The notes beneath the pieces are model-generated. The model worked only from the letters and a program-made list of their open reading frames with translations. It did no database searches and had not been told where the DNA came from. A stretch of DNA of 18,121 nt from JAJRAL01 sp050015815 (GTDB lineage: Archaea; Thermoplasmatota; Thermoplasmata; Methanomassiliicoccales; UBA472): positions 1 through 18,121 of the forward strand of contig JBEKAR010000019.1 of NCBI GenBank assembly GCA_050015815.1, read 5' to 3'. Position 1 is the stretch's first letter. The number at the start of each line of letters is the position of its first letter. The position numbers and the translations under genes were made by a program. Shown one piece after another: positions 1 to 7,491 of this stretch.

Positions 1-1
1 A

Positions 2-955
2 ACGTACGCGGAGAGCACGTCGGTTGAGCTTGAGAGAAGGTTTCGCAGAATGGAGAAAGACCTGAAGATTCTCGTCGGATCTGGAGAGGTGCGCACAACG
101 AATCCAGAGAAGATGAGTGCTGAGGACGTGCTGGCCTATGTCGGCTTTCAGAGAAAGAAAGGACTGAAGGAGACAGCGATTAGCCACAACGTGACGGTCT
201 TGAAGAGCTTGCTAAGCCTAGTAGGGAATCCGGCTGTCGACCAGTGCAAGGCCAGAAACCCGACTGCGATGCCCAAGAAGAGGAAAGCGAGGATGCCTTC
301 GATGAAAGTGGAAGACTTCCATCGAGTCCTAGCGGAGGCGAGAGCTGTGGCTGATTCAGATTGGATCAGGATGAAGGCGTACACCATTGTGGTCCTAGCC
401 ATTTGCACCGGGCTCAGGCTAAAGGAGATCCGAATGAGCCGCGTCTCTGACGTTGACCTCGATGATGGAATAATGCACGCGGAGCACGTCAAGGGAGAAG
501 GCACCTACGGAGAGCCCAGGCCGACCGTGATCATGCTCGAGGGTCTAGACGTCGTGGCGAGGTATCTCCGGGTCAGGAACGAGTTGGTCAGCAAGAAGTG
601 TCCATCCAATTTGGCTCTCTTTCCAGCTATGAGAGACGAGGTGGACGGATACTACTCGACGAACGGTATCGAGAGATTGAAGCGGCTTGTCGAGAGCGAA
701 ACGGGCATCAAGTTCGACCTGAGGATGTGCAGGAGAACGTTCGGACAGATGCTGATAGACCGGGGTTTGAACTTGGATTCCGTTTCGGTCATGATGGGTC
801 ATGCGAATACGAAGACCACAGAGACGTTCTATTGTCGCAAAAGGCCAGAAGTGGCTATTAGGGAGGCTCAAGCGCTCTGTAAGGGCGAAATGAGCCACCC
901 AGATGCAAAAAACCTCAAAATTGAAAGTGGCGAGTGGACGATTGGCTATGCTTAG
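2..955 (+). CDS. Tyrosine recombinase / phage-type integrase, 5' end outside the window
   Basis: Site-specific DNA recombinase of the tyrosine (XerC/D, phage integrase) family. The first ATG is at 50, but the frame is open to the window edge with protein-like sequence before it (TYAESTSVELERRFRR), so the gene probably starts upstream. Numbering from the ATG at 50, residues 1-75 form the SAM-like core-binding domain and about 85-265 the catalytic domain. Visible catalytic residues are R123 (TGLRLKE), K148 in the beta-hairpin, R228, H251 (MGH) and Y261 (ETFYCRKR). The usual first His of the HxxR box is Arg225 (RMCRR); from memory, basic residues occur there in Thermoplasmata relatives. The stop lies four bases from the 3' end of a tRNA-Ser gene on the other strand, as expected for a tRNA-targeting integrase. 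Base composition looks lower in G+C than the genes to the right, consistent with transfer. Family call is firm; mobility is inference. Confidence 0.9.
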   Translation, partial: TYAESTSVELERRFRRMEKDLKILVGSGEVRTTNPEKMSAEDVLAYVGFQRKKGLKETAISHNVTVLKSLLSLVGNPAVDQCKARNPTAMPKKRKARMPSMKVEDFHRVLAEARAVADSDWIRMKAYTIVVLAICTGLRLKEIRMSRVSDVDLDDGIMHAEHVKGEGTYGEPRPTVIMLEGLDVVARYLRVRNELVSKKCPSNLALFPAMRDEVDGYYSTNGIERLKRLVESETGIKFDLRMCRRTFGQMLIDRGLNLDSVSVMMGHANTKTTETFYCRKRPEVAIREAQALCKGEMSHPDAKNLKIESGEWTIGYA

Positions 956-958
956 GAG

Positions 959-985
959 CGCGAAGGGGGGGATTTGAACCCCCGA
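959..985. other. Candidate integration (att) site at the tRNA-Ser 3' end
   Basis: The 3' part of the tRNA (T arm and acceptor strand) directly faces the integrase stop codon. Integrases of this class commonly recombine at tRNA 3' ends and restore the tRNA sequence. If so, the element extends left of the window and a copy of part of this segment marks its far end. No second copy is visible in 1-950, so this rests on position alone. Confidence 0.35.
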
Positions 986-1004
986 GCTCTTTCGAGCATT
1001 GGAT

Positions 1005-1025
1005 CTTTGCCCCGCGAGTGCGAGA
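1005..1025 (-). other. Archaeal tRNA intron (bulge-helix-bulge) after position 37
   Basis: A 21-nt insertion sits between the base 3' of the anticodon (A37) and position 38. The precursor folds into a textbook bulge-helix-bulge. Anticodon-loop bases TTGC pair with GCAA at the intron's 3' part (4 bp). A three-base bulge TAT lies on the 5' side and AGA on the 3' side. The outer helix is the anticodon stem and the inner helix is CTCG/CGGG, with one T-G pair. Cutting after the second base of each bulge removes exactly these 21 nt and leaves a normal 7-base loop. This is the expected substrate of the archaeal tRNA splicing endonuclease. Confidence 0.9.
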
Positions 1026-1090
1026 TAGCAATCCAACGCCTTGCCTGGCTGGGCCACCTCCGCTTAAGGGCTCTGACAAGGCGAACATGC

Positions 1091-1100
1091 CTTAAATCTT
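1091..1100 (-). promoter_or_regulatory. TATA box for tRNA-Ser
   Basis: On the minus strand the sequence reads AAGATTTAAG, preceded by more A residues. It lies 28-37 bases upstream of the tRNA 5' end, the spacing expected for an archaeal TATA box with initiation just before the mature end. Confidence 0.55.
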
Positions 1101-1307
1101 TTCTCGTGGGCCACATTCCGACTTGACCGCTTAGTGAGCTGAAGCGTCCACAACGGAAGAGGCATTCCTTCTTTCGCAATCGACCACGATGACGTCGATA
1201 GCAATGCTCTCTTGTGCTCTCGGCCCGCCACATTAGGCCTATCGAGACCGATGTTCTGGAGGCTGGGCAGAAACCTCCTTATAGGCAGAGGGAGTAGAGA
1301 GAGTATG
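1101..1307. other. Intergenic stretch between the tRNA-Ser and 16S promoters
   Basis: I see no convincing coding sequence: open frames are short and lack family-like sequence. A weak TATA-like CCTTATAGG at 1277-1285, just after a GGAGG...CCTCC inverted repeat, could be a second, upstream rRNA promoter. Nothing else is recognisable. Confidence 0.4.
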
Positions 1308-1333
1308 TGCGGCATGCGTGAGCGCATGGCGCA
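1308..1333. repeat. Inverted repeat upstream of the 16S promoter
   Basis: TGCGGCATGCG (1308-1318) and CGCATGGCGCA (1323-1333) form 11-base arms that pair at 10 of 11 positions around a TGAG spacer. The right arm ends 20 bases before the TATA box of the 16S unit. That position suits a dimeric activator or an operator; if transcribed from an upstream promoter it would be a strong hairpin. Confidence 0.6.
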
Positions 1334-1350
1334 TCCCTAGCATCTCGGAA

Positions 1351-1360
1351 CGGTTAAATA
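1351..1360 (+). promoter_or_regulatory. Promoter (TATA box) of the 16S rRNA unit
   Basis: TTAAATA at 1354-1360, preceded by a plausible BRE (GGAACGG), is the best archaeal promoter between the tRNA and the 16S gene. Initiation would fall near 1380-1388, giving a leader of about 240 nt. Confidence 0.6.
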
Positions 1361-1532
1361 CTAGACCGAGGTTAAGGGAGAATACCTCGAACACAGGTCG
1401 CGTTTGGGTCCTGAGATCAGGCCGTCTGGCCTTCAATGATTGACCCATATTCCAAACCTGTGTACAACGATGGGGAAGCGAGATCTCCGTTCGAAGAACG
1501 TGTTCTCTCGTTTCTGACGCTCGATGACTAGA

Positions 1533-1552
1533 GTATCACGATATCGTGGTAC
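1533..1552. repeat. Palindrome in the 16S leader
   Basis: CACGATATCGTG (1537-1548) is a perfect 12-bp palindrome. It extends on both sides to GTAT...GGTAC with one G-T pair, giving 10-base arms with no spacer. It may be a leader hairpin used in processing or a protein-binding site. Confidence 0.5.
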
Positions 1553-1562
1553 GTCGGTGAAA

Positions 1563-1588
1563 CTTGGTATACTGCCAATTTCTGAAAT
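1563..1588 (+). other. 16S processing stem, left strand
   Basis: CTTGGTATACTGCCAA (1563-1578) pairs with 3137-3152 downstream of the 16S gene: 14 Watson-Crick pairs, one G-T pair and one A-G mismatch. After an uneven internal loop, GAAAT (1584-1588) pairs with ATTTC (3129-3133). This brings the two ends of the 16S precursor together, as in other archaea. A strict 3-4-3 bulge-helix-bulge is not obvious, so the exact cut sites are unclear. Confidence 0.8.
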
Positions 1589-1625
1589 GACATCCTTGAG
1601 GCATTCAAGTCATGTCTCAGGATCG

Positions 1626-3093
<1,468 letters not shown>

Positions 3094-3103
3094 ACGTGCG
3101 CAA

Positions 3104-3125
3104 GGGGAGGCATTCGTGCCTCCCC
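3104..3125 (+). other. UUCG-capped hairpin in the 16S trailer
   Basis: GGGGAGGCA (3104-3112) and TGCCTCCCC (3117-3125) form a perfect 9-bp stem closed by TTCG, a very stable tetraloop. It lies between the mature 3' end and the right strand of the processing stem, mirroring the hairpin at 1589-1616. No T-run follows directly, so a processing or protective element fits better than a terminator. Confidence 0.75.
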
Positions 3126-3128
3126 CCA

Positions 3129-3152
3129 ATTTCCTTTTGGCAGGATATCAAG
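3129..3152 (+). other. 16S processing stem, right strand
   Basis: ATTTC (3129-3133) and TTGGCAGGATATCAAG (3137-3152) pair with 1584-1588 and 1563-1578 respectively. The pairing spans about 1550 bases and encloses the whole 16S gene. Confidence 0.8.
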
Positions 3153-3182
3153 CACCAAACTGGTCATCGAGCGTCATTCGCG

Positions 3183-3190
3183 TTTTTCTT
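3183..3190 (+). terminator. T-run after the 16S unit
   Basis: TTTTTCTT, about 30 bases past the processing stem and before the pyrG promoter, suits archaeal T-tract termination. It is short, so read-through into pyrG is possible. Confidence 0.4.
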
Positions 3191-3247
3191 GGTTCAATGA
3201 GCAGCGCAGCTTCCGACTCACTACTGCGATCTGCGTCCGTGCCAAGC

Positions 3248-3255
3248 CATAAATA
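3248..3255 (+). promoter_or_regulatory. TATA box of pyrG
   Basis: CATAAATA lies 33-40 bases before the pyrG ATG. Initiation would be within about ten bases of the start codon, so the mRNA is probably leaderless or nearly so; no Shine-Dalgarno precedes the ATG. Confidence 0.55.
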
Positions 3256-3287
3256 CGCTCAAAGGAATCTCCCATTCCCGTGATTGG

Positions 3288-4895
3288 ATGAAGTATATTT
3301 TTGTCACGGGCGGAGTTATTTCTGGCCTAGGCAAAGGCATAACCTCTTCCTCGATCGGACGGCTCCTGAAATCGAGGGGCCTGAAGGTCACGGCGATCAA
3401 AATCGACCCGTACCTGAACATCGATGCGGGCACGATGAATCCCTTCGAGCACGGCGAGGTCTTCGTCCTGGACGATGGAGGGGAGGTCGACCTGGACCTC
3501 GGCAACTATGAGAGGTTCCTCGACATCAACCTCACCAGCGATCACAACATCACGACCGGCAAGGTGTACCGTTCGGTCATCGAGAAGGAGCGGACGGGCG
3601 AGTACCTCGGCAAGACGGTTCAGATCGTCCCGCACATCACCAACGAGATCAAGTGCATGATCCGCGGGGTGGCGGAAGCGACCGGCGCCGATGTCTGCAT
3701 CGTCGAGCTCGGCGGAACGGTCGGTGACATCGAGTCGATGCCGTTCCTAGAGGCAGTGAGGCAGATGAACACCGAGCTGGGGCGGGGCGAGAACTGCATG
3801 TTCGTCCACACAACCCTAGTCCCGATCCTAGGCACCGTCGGCGAGCAGAAGACGAAGCCGACGCAGCACTCGGTAAAGGAGCTGAGGTCAATCGGCATCC
3901 AGCCCGACATGATAGTGGCGAGGGCGACCGAGGCGCTCGAGTACGGCATCAAGCGCAAGATATCGCTCTTCTGCGACGTTCCGCTGGAGGCGGTGATCTC
4001 CGCGCCGGACGCAAGGACGATATACGAGGTTCCATTGACCCTCGAGGAGCAGGGGCTGACCGACTATGTCCTGAAGCGCCTGAACCTGGCGGGGGTGGAC
4101 CAGGACATGGTATGGTGGAGGGACTTCGTCGGCCGGATCGTCAATCCGTCGAGGAAGGTCACCATCGCCTGCGTCGGCAAGTACACGCATCTCGGCGACT
4201 CGTACATCTCGCACCACGAGGCGTTCTATCACTGCGGGGCAGAGCTCGACACTAAGGTCGAGATGGTCTTCGTCGATTCCGAGGTCATTCAGGAGAAGGG
4301 CATCGTGCCTGAGCTCGCGAAGGCCGACGGCATCCTGATCCCCGGGGGCTTCGGCAGCCGTGGGATCGAGGGCAAGATCCTTACCGCGAGGTTCGCCAGG
4401 GAGAACATGGTGCCGTTCCTCGGCGTCTGCCTCGGGTTCCAGATGGCGACGATCGAGGTGGCGAGGACGCTGCTCGGCATGGAGCGGGCGAACACGACCG
4501 AGATCGACGCCGAGACCCCGTACCCCGTGATCGATCTGCTGCCGGAGCAGAGGGACGTGAAGAGGAAGGGAGCGACGATGAGACTGGGGGCGCAGCCAGT
4601 AGTCGTGAGCGAGAACAGCGGCGCGTTCGACCTGTACGGCAAGACCCTGGTCATGGAGCGCCACCGTCACCGCTACGAAGTGAACCCCAAGTACATCGAG
4701 AAGTTCGAATCGGTCGGCTGGAAGTTCACCGGCCGGTCCCCTGACGGCATCAAGATGGAGATCGGGGAGTTCGCGGGACATCCGTTCTTCGTCGCCTCGC
4801 AGTTCCACCCGGAGTTCAAGTCCCGGCCGGGGAAGGTCTCCCCGCTGCACTACGGACTGGTGCGGGCGGCGGTGAAGAAGAAGTACGGCACCTGA
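3288..4895 (+). CDS. pyrG: CTP synthase
   Basis: Makes CTP from UTP, ATP and glutamine, the last step of de novo cytidine nucleotide synthesis, in the cytoplasm. The protein is 535 aa, full length for the family. The N-terminal amidoligase domain starts at once with KYIFVTGGVISGLGKG, whose P-loop (residues 9-17) binds ATP, followed by KIDPYLNIDAGTMNPFEHGE. The C-terminal class I glutamine amidotransferase domain (about 290-535) has GGFGSRG, the nucleophile C381 in LGVCLGFQ, and the catalytic pair H507/E509 in FHPEF. ATG 3288 puts the first beta-strand at the N-terminus as in homologues. It has its own TATA box, and 63 nt separate it from the aIF2-beta gene, which also has one. Nothing is missing or disrupted. 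Confidence 0.98.
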   Translation: MKYIFVTGGVISGLGKGITSSSIGRLLKSRGLKVTAIKIDPYLNIDAGTMNPFEHGEVFVLDDGGEVDLDLGNYERFLDINLTSDHNITTGKVYRSVIEKERTGEYLGKTVQIVPHITNEIKCMIRGVAEATGADVCIVELGGTVGDIESMPFLEAVRQMNTELGRGENCMFVHTTLVPILGTVGEQKTKPTQHSVKELRSIGIQPDMIVARATEALEYGIKRKISLFCDVPLEAVISAPDARTIYEVPLTLEEQGLTDYVLKRLNLAGVDQDMVWWRDFVGRIVNPSRKVTIACVGKYTHLGDSYISHHEAFYHCGAELDTKVEMVFVDSEVIQEKGIVPELAKADGILIPGGFGSRGIEGKILTARFARENMVPFLGVCLGFQMATIEVARTLLGMERANTTEIDAETPYPVIDLLPEQRDVKRKGATMRLGAQPVVVSENSGAFDLYGKTLVMERHRHRYEVNPKYIEKFESVGWKFTGRSPDGIKMEIGEFAGHPFFVASQFHPEFKSRPGKVSPLHYGLVRAAVKKKYGT

Positions 4896-4922
4896 GCCAG
4901 CGTCGCGGGGAATCGCGATACA

Positions 4923-4930
4923 TTTATAAA
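4923..4930 (+). promoter_or_regulatory. TATA box of the aIF2-beta gene
   Basis: TTTATAAA, 29-36 bases before the ATG. A purine-rich GAGGGGGAAG at 4944-4953 lies between it and the start codon but would overlap the predicted start site, so its use as a ribosome-binding site is uncertain. Confidence 0.65.
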
Positions 4931-4958
4931 CGCGGCGACTCTAGAGGGGGAAGATAGC

Positions 4959-5588
4959 ATGCCTGACGATTACCTCTCACTGCTCGAAAGGGCCAAGGAA
5001 AAGCTCCCGGAGACGATCGAGAAGCATGAGCGCTTCACCGTCCCCGAGCCGGACGTCTTCCAGGAAGGCAAGACGACGGTCATCCGCAACTTCGGCGACA
5101 TCGTCGACGCCCTGAGGAGGGAGCCGGAGCACCTCGTCCAGTACCTCCTGCGAGAGCTCGGTACGCCCGGCCACGTCGAGGGAAGGAGGCTCATCCTCAA
5201 GGCGAAGCTCGCGCCGCAGCAGATCACCGACCGGATAATGTCGTACACCGAGACGTTCGTGCTCTGCTCCGAATGCGGGCGCCCTGACACGCACATCAAC
5301 AAGGAAGGAAGGGTCCTGATCCTCGAGTGCGAGGCCTGTGGGGCCCACCGACCAGTCAATGTGAGGAAGCAGGCCAAGGCGGCGGAGCAGGAGGCGATCG
5401 CCGAGGGCAACATATACGAGATGATGATCGAGGACGTCGGCAAGAAGGGCGACGGCATCGCTCGCAAGGACAACATCATCATCTACGTCCCCGGCACCGT
5501 CAAGGGCTCCAGGGTCAGGGTGAAGGTCACGAAGAAGACCGGCACGGTCGCGTTCGGAGTGGTCACCCAGGAGCCAGCGACGCGCTAG
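4959..5588 (+). CDS. Translation initiation factor 2 subunit beta, with C-terminal TRAM domain
   Basis: Beta subunit of archaeal IF2, the heterotrimer that brings initiator Met-tRNA to the small ribosomal subunit. The protein is 209 aa. Residues about 1-30 form the helix that binds the gamma subunit, 35-98 the alpha-beta core (TTVIRNFGDIVDALRR, then LAPQQITDRI), and 100-130 the zinc finger with C103, C106, C124 and C127. A TRAM domain follows at about 148-206 (GKKGDGIARKDNIIIYVPG); this small beta-barrel is a general RNA-binding module. Classical aIF2-beta proteins are about 135-140 aa and end after the zinc finger. Longer TRAM-bearing forms are known in some euryarchaea, so this is a recognised variant. 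The gene sits between pyrG and an MFS gene with its own TATA box. Confidence 0.95.
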   Translation: MPDDYLSLLERAKEKLPETIEKHERFTVPEPDVFQEGKTTVIRNFGDIVDALRREPEHLVQYLLRELGTPGHVEGRRLILKAKLAPQQITDRIMSYTETFVLCSECGRPDTHINKEGRVLILECEACGAHRPVNVRKQAKAAEQEAIAEGNIYEMMIEDVGKKGDGIARKDNIIIYVPGTVKGSRVRVKVTKKTGTVAFGVVTQEPATR

Positions 5589-5653
5589 CGCCAGGCTCAG
5601 GTTCTTCCGTCCGCAAGTGATTGCGGCGGCGTTCTCAAGGAGGAGGATCTCAG

Positions 5654-6868
5654 GTGGCGCTATCTAGCACGTCAAGGCAGTACATCGCCTTCCTCACCCT
5701 CACCAACCTTGGATTCTACGTCTTCCAGAGCTATTACATCATCTACCTGAGGCAGAGCGGCCTCACCTTCACCGACATCAGCGTCATATTCGCGGCGAAC
5801 TTCGTCGCCCTCGCGCTCTTCTGCCTCGTCGCAGGCAACTTCGCCGACCGCCACGGACGCAAGAAGGCTATCGTGCTCGGCGCCGTGGTCAACATCGCCG
5901 GCTTCGCCATCTACGGACTCTCGTCATCATTCTGGCCGTTCCTTGCGGCCGAGGTGATATTGGCCGGGGCGACCGCCCTCGTCAATGCCGGCCTCGAGGC
6001 GTGGTACATGGACGAGCTGAAGTGCGAGGGGTGCATCAGCGACGTGAGGGTCGCTCTCCCCCTGACGAGCGGCCTGAGCAACGTGCTTGGGATCGCCGGG
6101 GGTGTCGTCGGATCATTCCTTGCCGCATACACCCTGAACATTCCGATGCTCGCGGGCGCAGCGATCCTGATCATCCCATTGATAGTCGCGATCGGCATGT
6201 TCAAGGAGAACTACGGGGACCGGACCGGCGGTTTCTCCTCCTTGATCAGGTCGAGCATGTCGCACTTCAGGAAGAGCATGGCCCTGAAGGCGCTGACCGC
6301 TGGCGAGATGCTGCGCGGGTCGGCGATCATCGTCTACGTGATCATCTACCAGCCGTACCTTGTCGCCGTGGGGCTCGGGACGGACTACCTGGGAATATAC
6401 TTCTCGCTGCTCATGATCGCGATGGCCGCGGGCAGCCTGCTCTCGGTCAAAGCGGCGGCCAGGTTCGGGAGGCACCGCCTCCTGGTGCTGAGCAGCGTCC
6501 TGCTCGTTTTCGCCTATCTGGCGCAACCGCTCGTCCATGACTACGTCCTCGCCGGGATCCTGTTCCTGATCACAGGCTTCTCTCAAGGACTGGGGCTGCC
6601 TTCCATCATGATCTGGAGGAACACGCTCATCCCCTCGAGGGTCAGGGCGTCGACGCTCGCCGTCTTGACCGTGATGCTCAACCTCTCAGCCGCGGTCATG
6701 AGTCTAGGGCTCGGACCCCTGATCGACGCGACCTCGATGGAGGCGGCGATGTATGTAGGCGCGATTCTCGCAGCGGCGGCCATACCCTTCTACTTCGTTG
6801 CGCACAAATGGTCCCTCCGGGTCAGGGACGAGCTGCAGGACATGCCTCCAGCCGGTCAGGCGATGTAG
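5654..6868 (+). CDS. Major facilitator superfamily transporter
   Basis: Polytopic membrane transporter of unknown substrate, 404 aa from GTG 5654. That start is chosen because AAGGAGGAGG (5637-5646) lies seven bases upstream; an alternative in-frame TTG at 5621 has no such site. The sequence shows about twelve hydrophobic segments in two halves with a polar central loop (around KENYGDRTGG and SMSHFRKSMALKAL). The MFS motif A is present between segments 2 and 3 (GNFADRHGRKKA). The overall pattern resembles drug-efflux type MFS proteins, but nothing visible fixes the substrate. The 3' end overlaps the convergent metallopeptidase gene by 13 bases. It lies 65 nt after the aIF2-beta gene and may be co-transcribed with it. 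Confidence 0.9.
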   Translation: MALSSTSRQYIAFLTLTNLGFYVFQSYYIIYLRQSGLTFTDISVIFAANFVALALFCLVAGNFADRHGRKKAIVLGAVVNIAGFAIYGLSSSFWPFLAAEVILAGATALVNAGLEAWYMDELKCEGCISDVRVALPLTSGLSNVLGIAGGVVGSFLAAYTLNIPMLAGAAILIIPLIVAIGMFKENYGDRTGGFSSLIRSSMSHFRKSMALKALTAGEMLRGSAIIVYVIIYQPYLVAVGLGTDYLGIYFSLLMIAMAAGSLLSVKAAARFGRHRLLVLSSVLLVFAYLAQPLVHDYVLAGILFLITGFSQGLGLPSIMIWRNTLIPSRVRASTLAVLTVMLNLSAAVMSLGLGPLIDATSMEAAMYVGAILAAAAIPFYFVAHKWSLRVRDELQDMPPAGQAM

Positions 6869-7386
6869 TCGTCGGTCGACGAGCGGTCGAAGCCCTCCAC
6901 GAGCTCGATCTGTGTCCCCTCAGGCAGCGGGATCCTCCCCGGATAGGTCACGAAGGGCAGGAAGGCGGACAGGTCCTTGGCGAGCTTCGTCGCGAGATGC
7001 TCCTCGCCGAAGAGGAAGCGCGTGATCTCGTAGGCCTTCTTCTTGGCGCTCGCCTCGTCGACCAATCCAATCGTGTGCAGGTACTCGTGCAGCAGGACGT
7101 GGAATACGTAGGGCTTATAGAGCTCAGGATACGACTCTTTTACCCGCCTCAGCGGCACTTTGTTCAGGAGGATTATGTTCGTTCCCACCGGGTGCAGCCC
7201 GCCGATTGTGCTATCACGGCTCCCCCCGAGCTCCGCGAGGCCTAGCATCAGGCCGGAGCGGGAGACCCTTTCTGCCGCCTCCACCGCCTCCTTGACGACC
7301 TCGAAGATGTCAGGGATCGTCTCCGCCCTGTCGAGCTTGAGCGCGAACCTCTCCGGGAAGAACTCGTCGATGCCACGGCGTCTCAT
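6856..7386 (-). CDS. Putative zinc metallopeptidase (HEYLH motif)
   Basis: A 176-aa soluble protein that I do not recognise as a named family. Its clear signature is HEYLHTIGLVD at residues 100-110, an HExxHxxGxxD arrangement. H100 and H104 would bind zinc, E101 would be the catalytic base and D110 a possible third ligand. Metzincins mostly have His in that last place; snapalysin has Asp. A hydrophobic stretch just before it (KPYVFHVLL) fits the active-site helix. No signal peptide or membrane segment is seen, so it is probably cytoplasmic. ATG 7386 is chosen over the upstream in-frame start at 7428 because a TATA-like CTTTTATC lies 23-31 bases before it and the extra 14 residues are not protein-like. 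It is divergent from the presenilin-family gene and convergent with the MFS gene. Peptidase activity is inferred from the motif. Confidence 0.75.
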   Translation of the reverse strand: MRRRGIDEFFPERFALKLDRAETIPDIFEVVKEAVEAAERVSRSGLMLGLAELGGSRDSTIGGLHPVGTNIILLNKVPLRRVKESYPELYKPYVFHVLLHEYLHTIGLVDEASAKKKAYEITRFLFGEEHLATKLAKDLSAFLPFVTYPGRIPLPEGTQIELVEGFDRSSTDDYIA

Positions 7387-7491
7387 CGGCCCTGAATCGC
7401 AGCGCCGATGATAAAAGCCCCGCCCCAATTGCTGGCAGAGCGTGAGTGTAGCGGGATAGCGTTATCTAGGGCAGGCTCCATCCAAGCGTCC
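7387..7491. promoter_or_regulatory. Divergent promoter region between two protease-like genes
   Basis: This 105-bp space holds both promoters. Leftward, CTTTTATC (7409-7416 read on the minus strand) serves the metallopeptidase gene. Rightward, a weaker GTTATCT (7461-7467) lies 25 bases before the presenilin-family ATG. Both spacings predict leaderless or nearly leaderless mRNAs. Confidence 0.5.

Larger units (their letters stand above)
959..1063 (-). tRNA. trnS: tRNA-Ser (anticodon GCT) with intron
   Basis: Read on the minus strand, the acceptor stem GCGGAGG/CCTTCGC (one G-T pair) is followed by discriminator G, typical of serine. The D arm has GCC/GGC with a GG in the loop. The anticodon stem is TTGGA/TCCAA with loop TT-GCT-A. 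The long variable arm is GCTC-GAAA-GAGC and the T arm is GGGGG-TTCAAAT-CCCCC. No CCA is encoded. A long variable arm plus discriminator G and anticodon GCT identifies an AGC/AGT-decoding tRNA-Ser. The gene is 105 nt with a 21-nt intron, so the mature tRNA is 84 nt. The integrase at its 3' side makes it a likely integration target. Confidence 0.95.
1385..1625 (+). other. 16S rRNA 5' leader (external transcribed spacer)
   Basis: Non-coding stretch from the presumed start site to the mature 16S end. It holds a 10-bp palindromic stem (1533-1552), the left strand of the 16S processing stem (1563-1578 plus 1584-1588) and a hairpin at 1589-1616. That hairpin pairs GACAT with ATGTC and CTTGA with TCAAG around the loop GGCAT. 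The mature rRNA starts ten bases after it. Confidence 0.65.

Noticed and set aside
959..1063. Alternative reading of the tRNA as Ala (TGC) by shifting the anticodon loop one base
   Set aside because: The long variable arm, discriminator G and a 3-bp D stem that sets the numbering all support Ser with GCT; the shift also breaks the bulge-helix-bulge.
952..1448. Short minus-strand open frames (about 70-95 aa) around the tRNA and the 16S upstream region
   Set aside because: They overlap the tRNA or promoter elements, have no suitable start signals and resemble no known protein.
3104..3125. Bacterial-type intrinsic terminator after 16S
   Set aside because: The hairpin is strong, but no T-run follows directly and it sits inside the processing stem.
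3888..4850. 320-aa open frame on the minus strand inside pyrG
   Set aside because: It is antisense to an intact CTP synthase gene; the composition is a shadow of G+C-rich codons with no family-like motifs.
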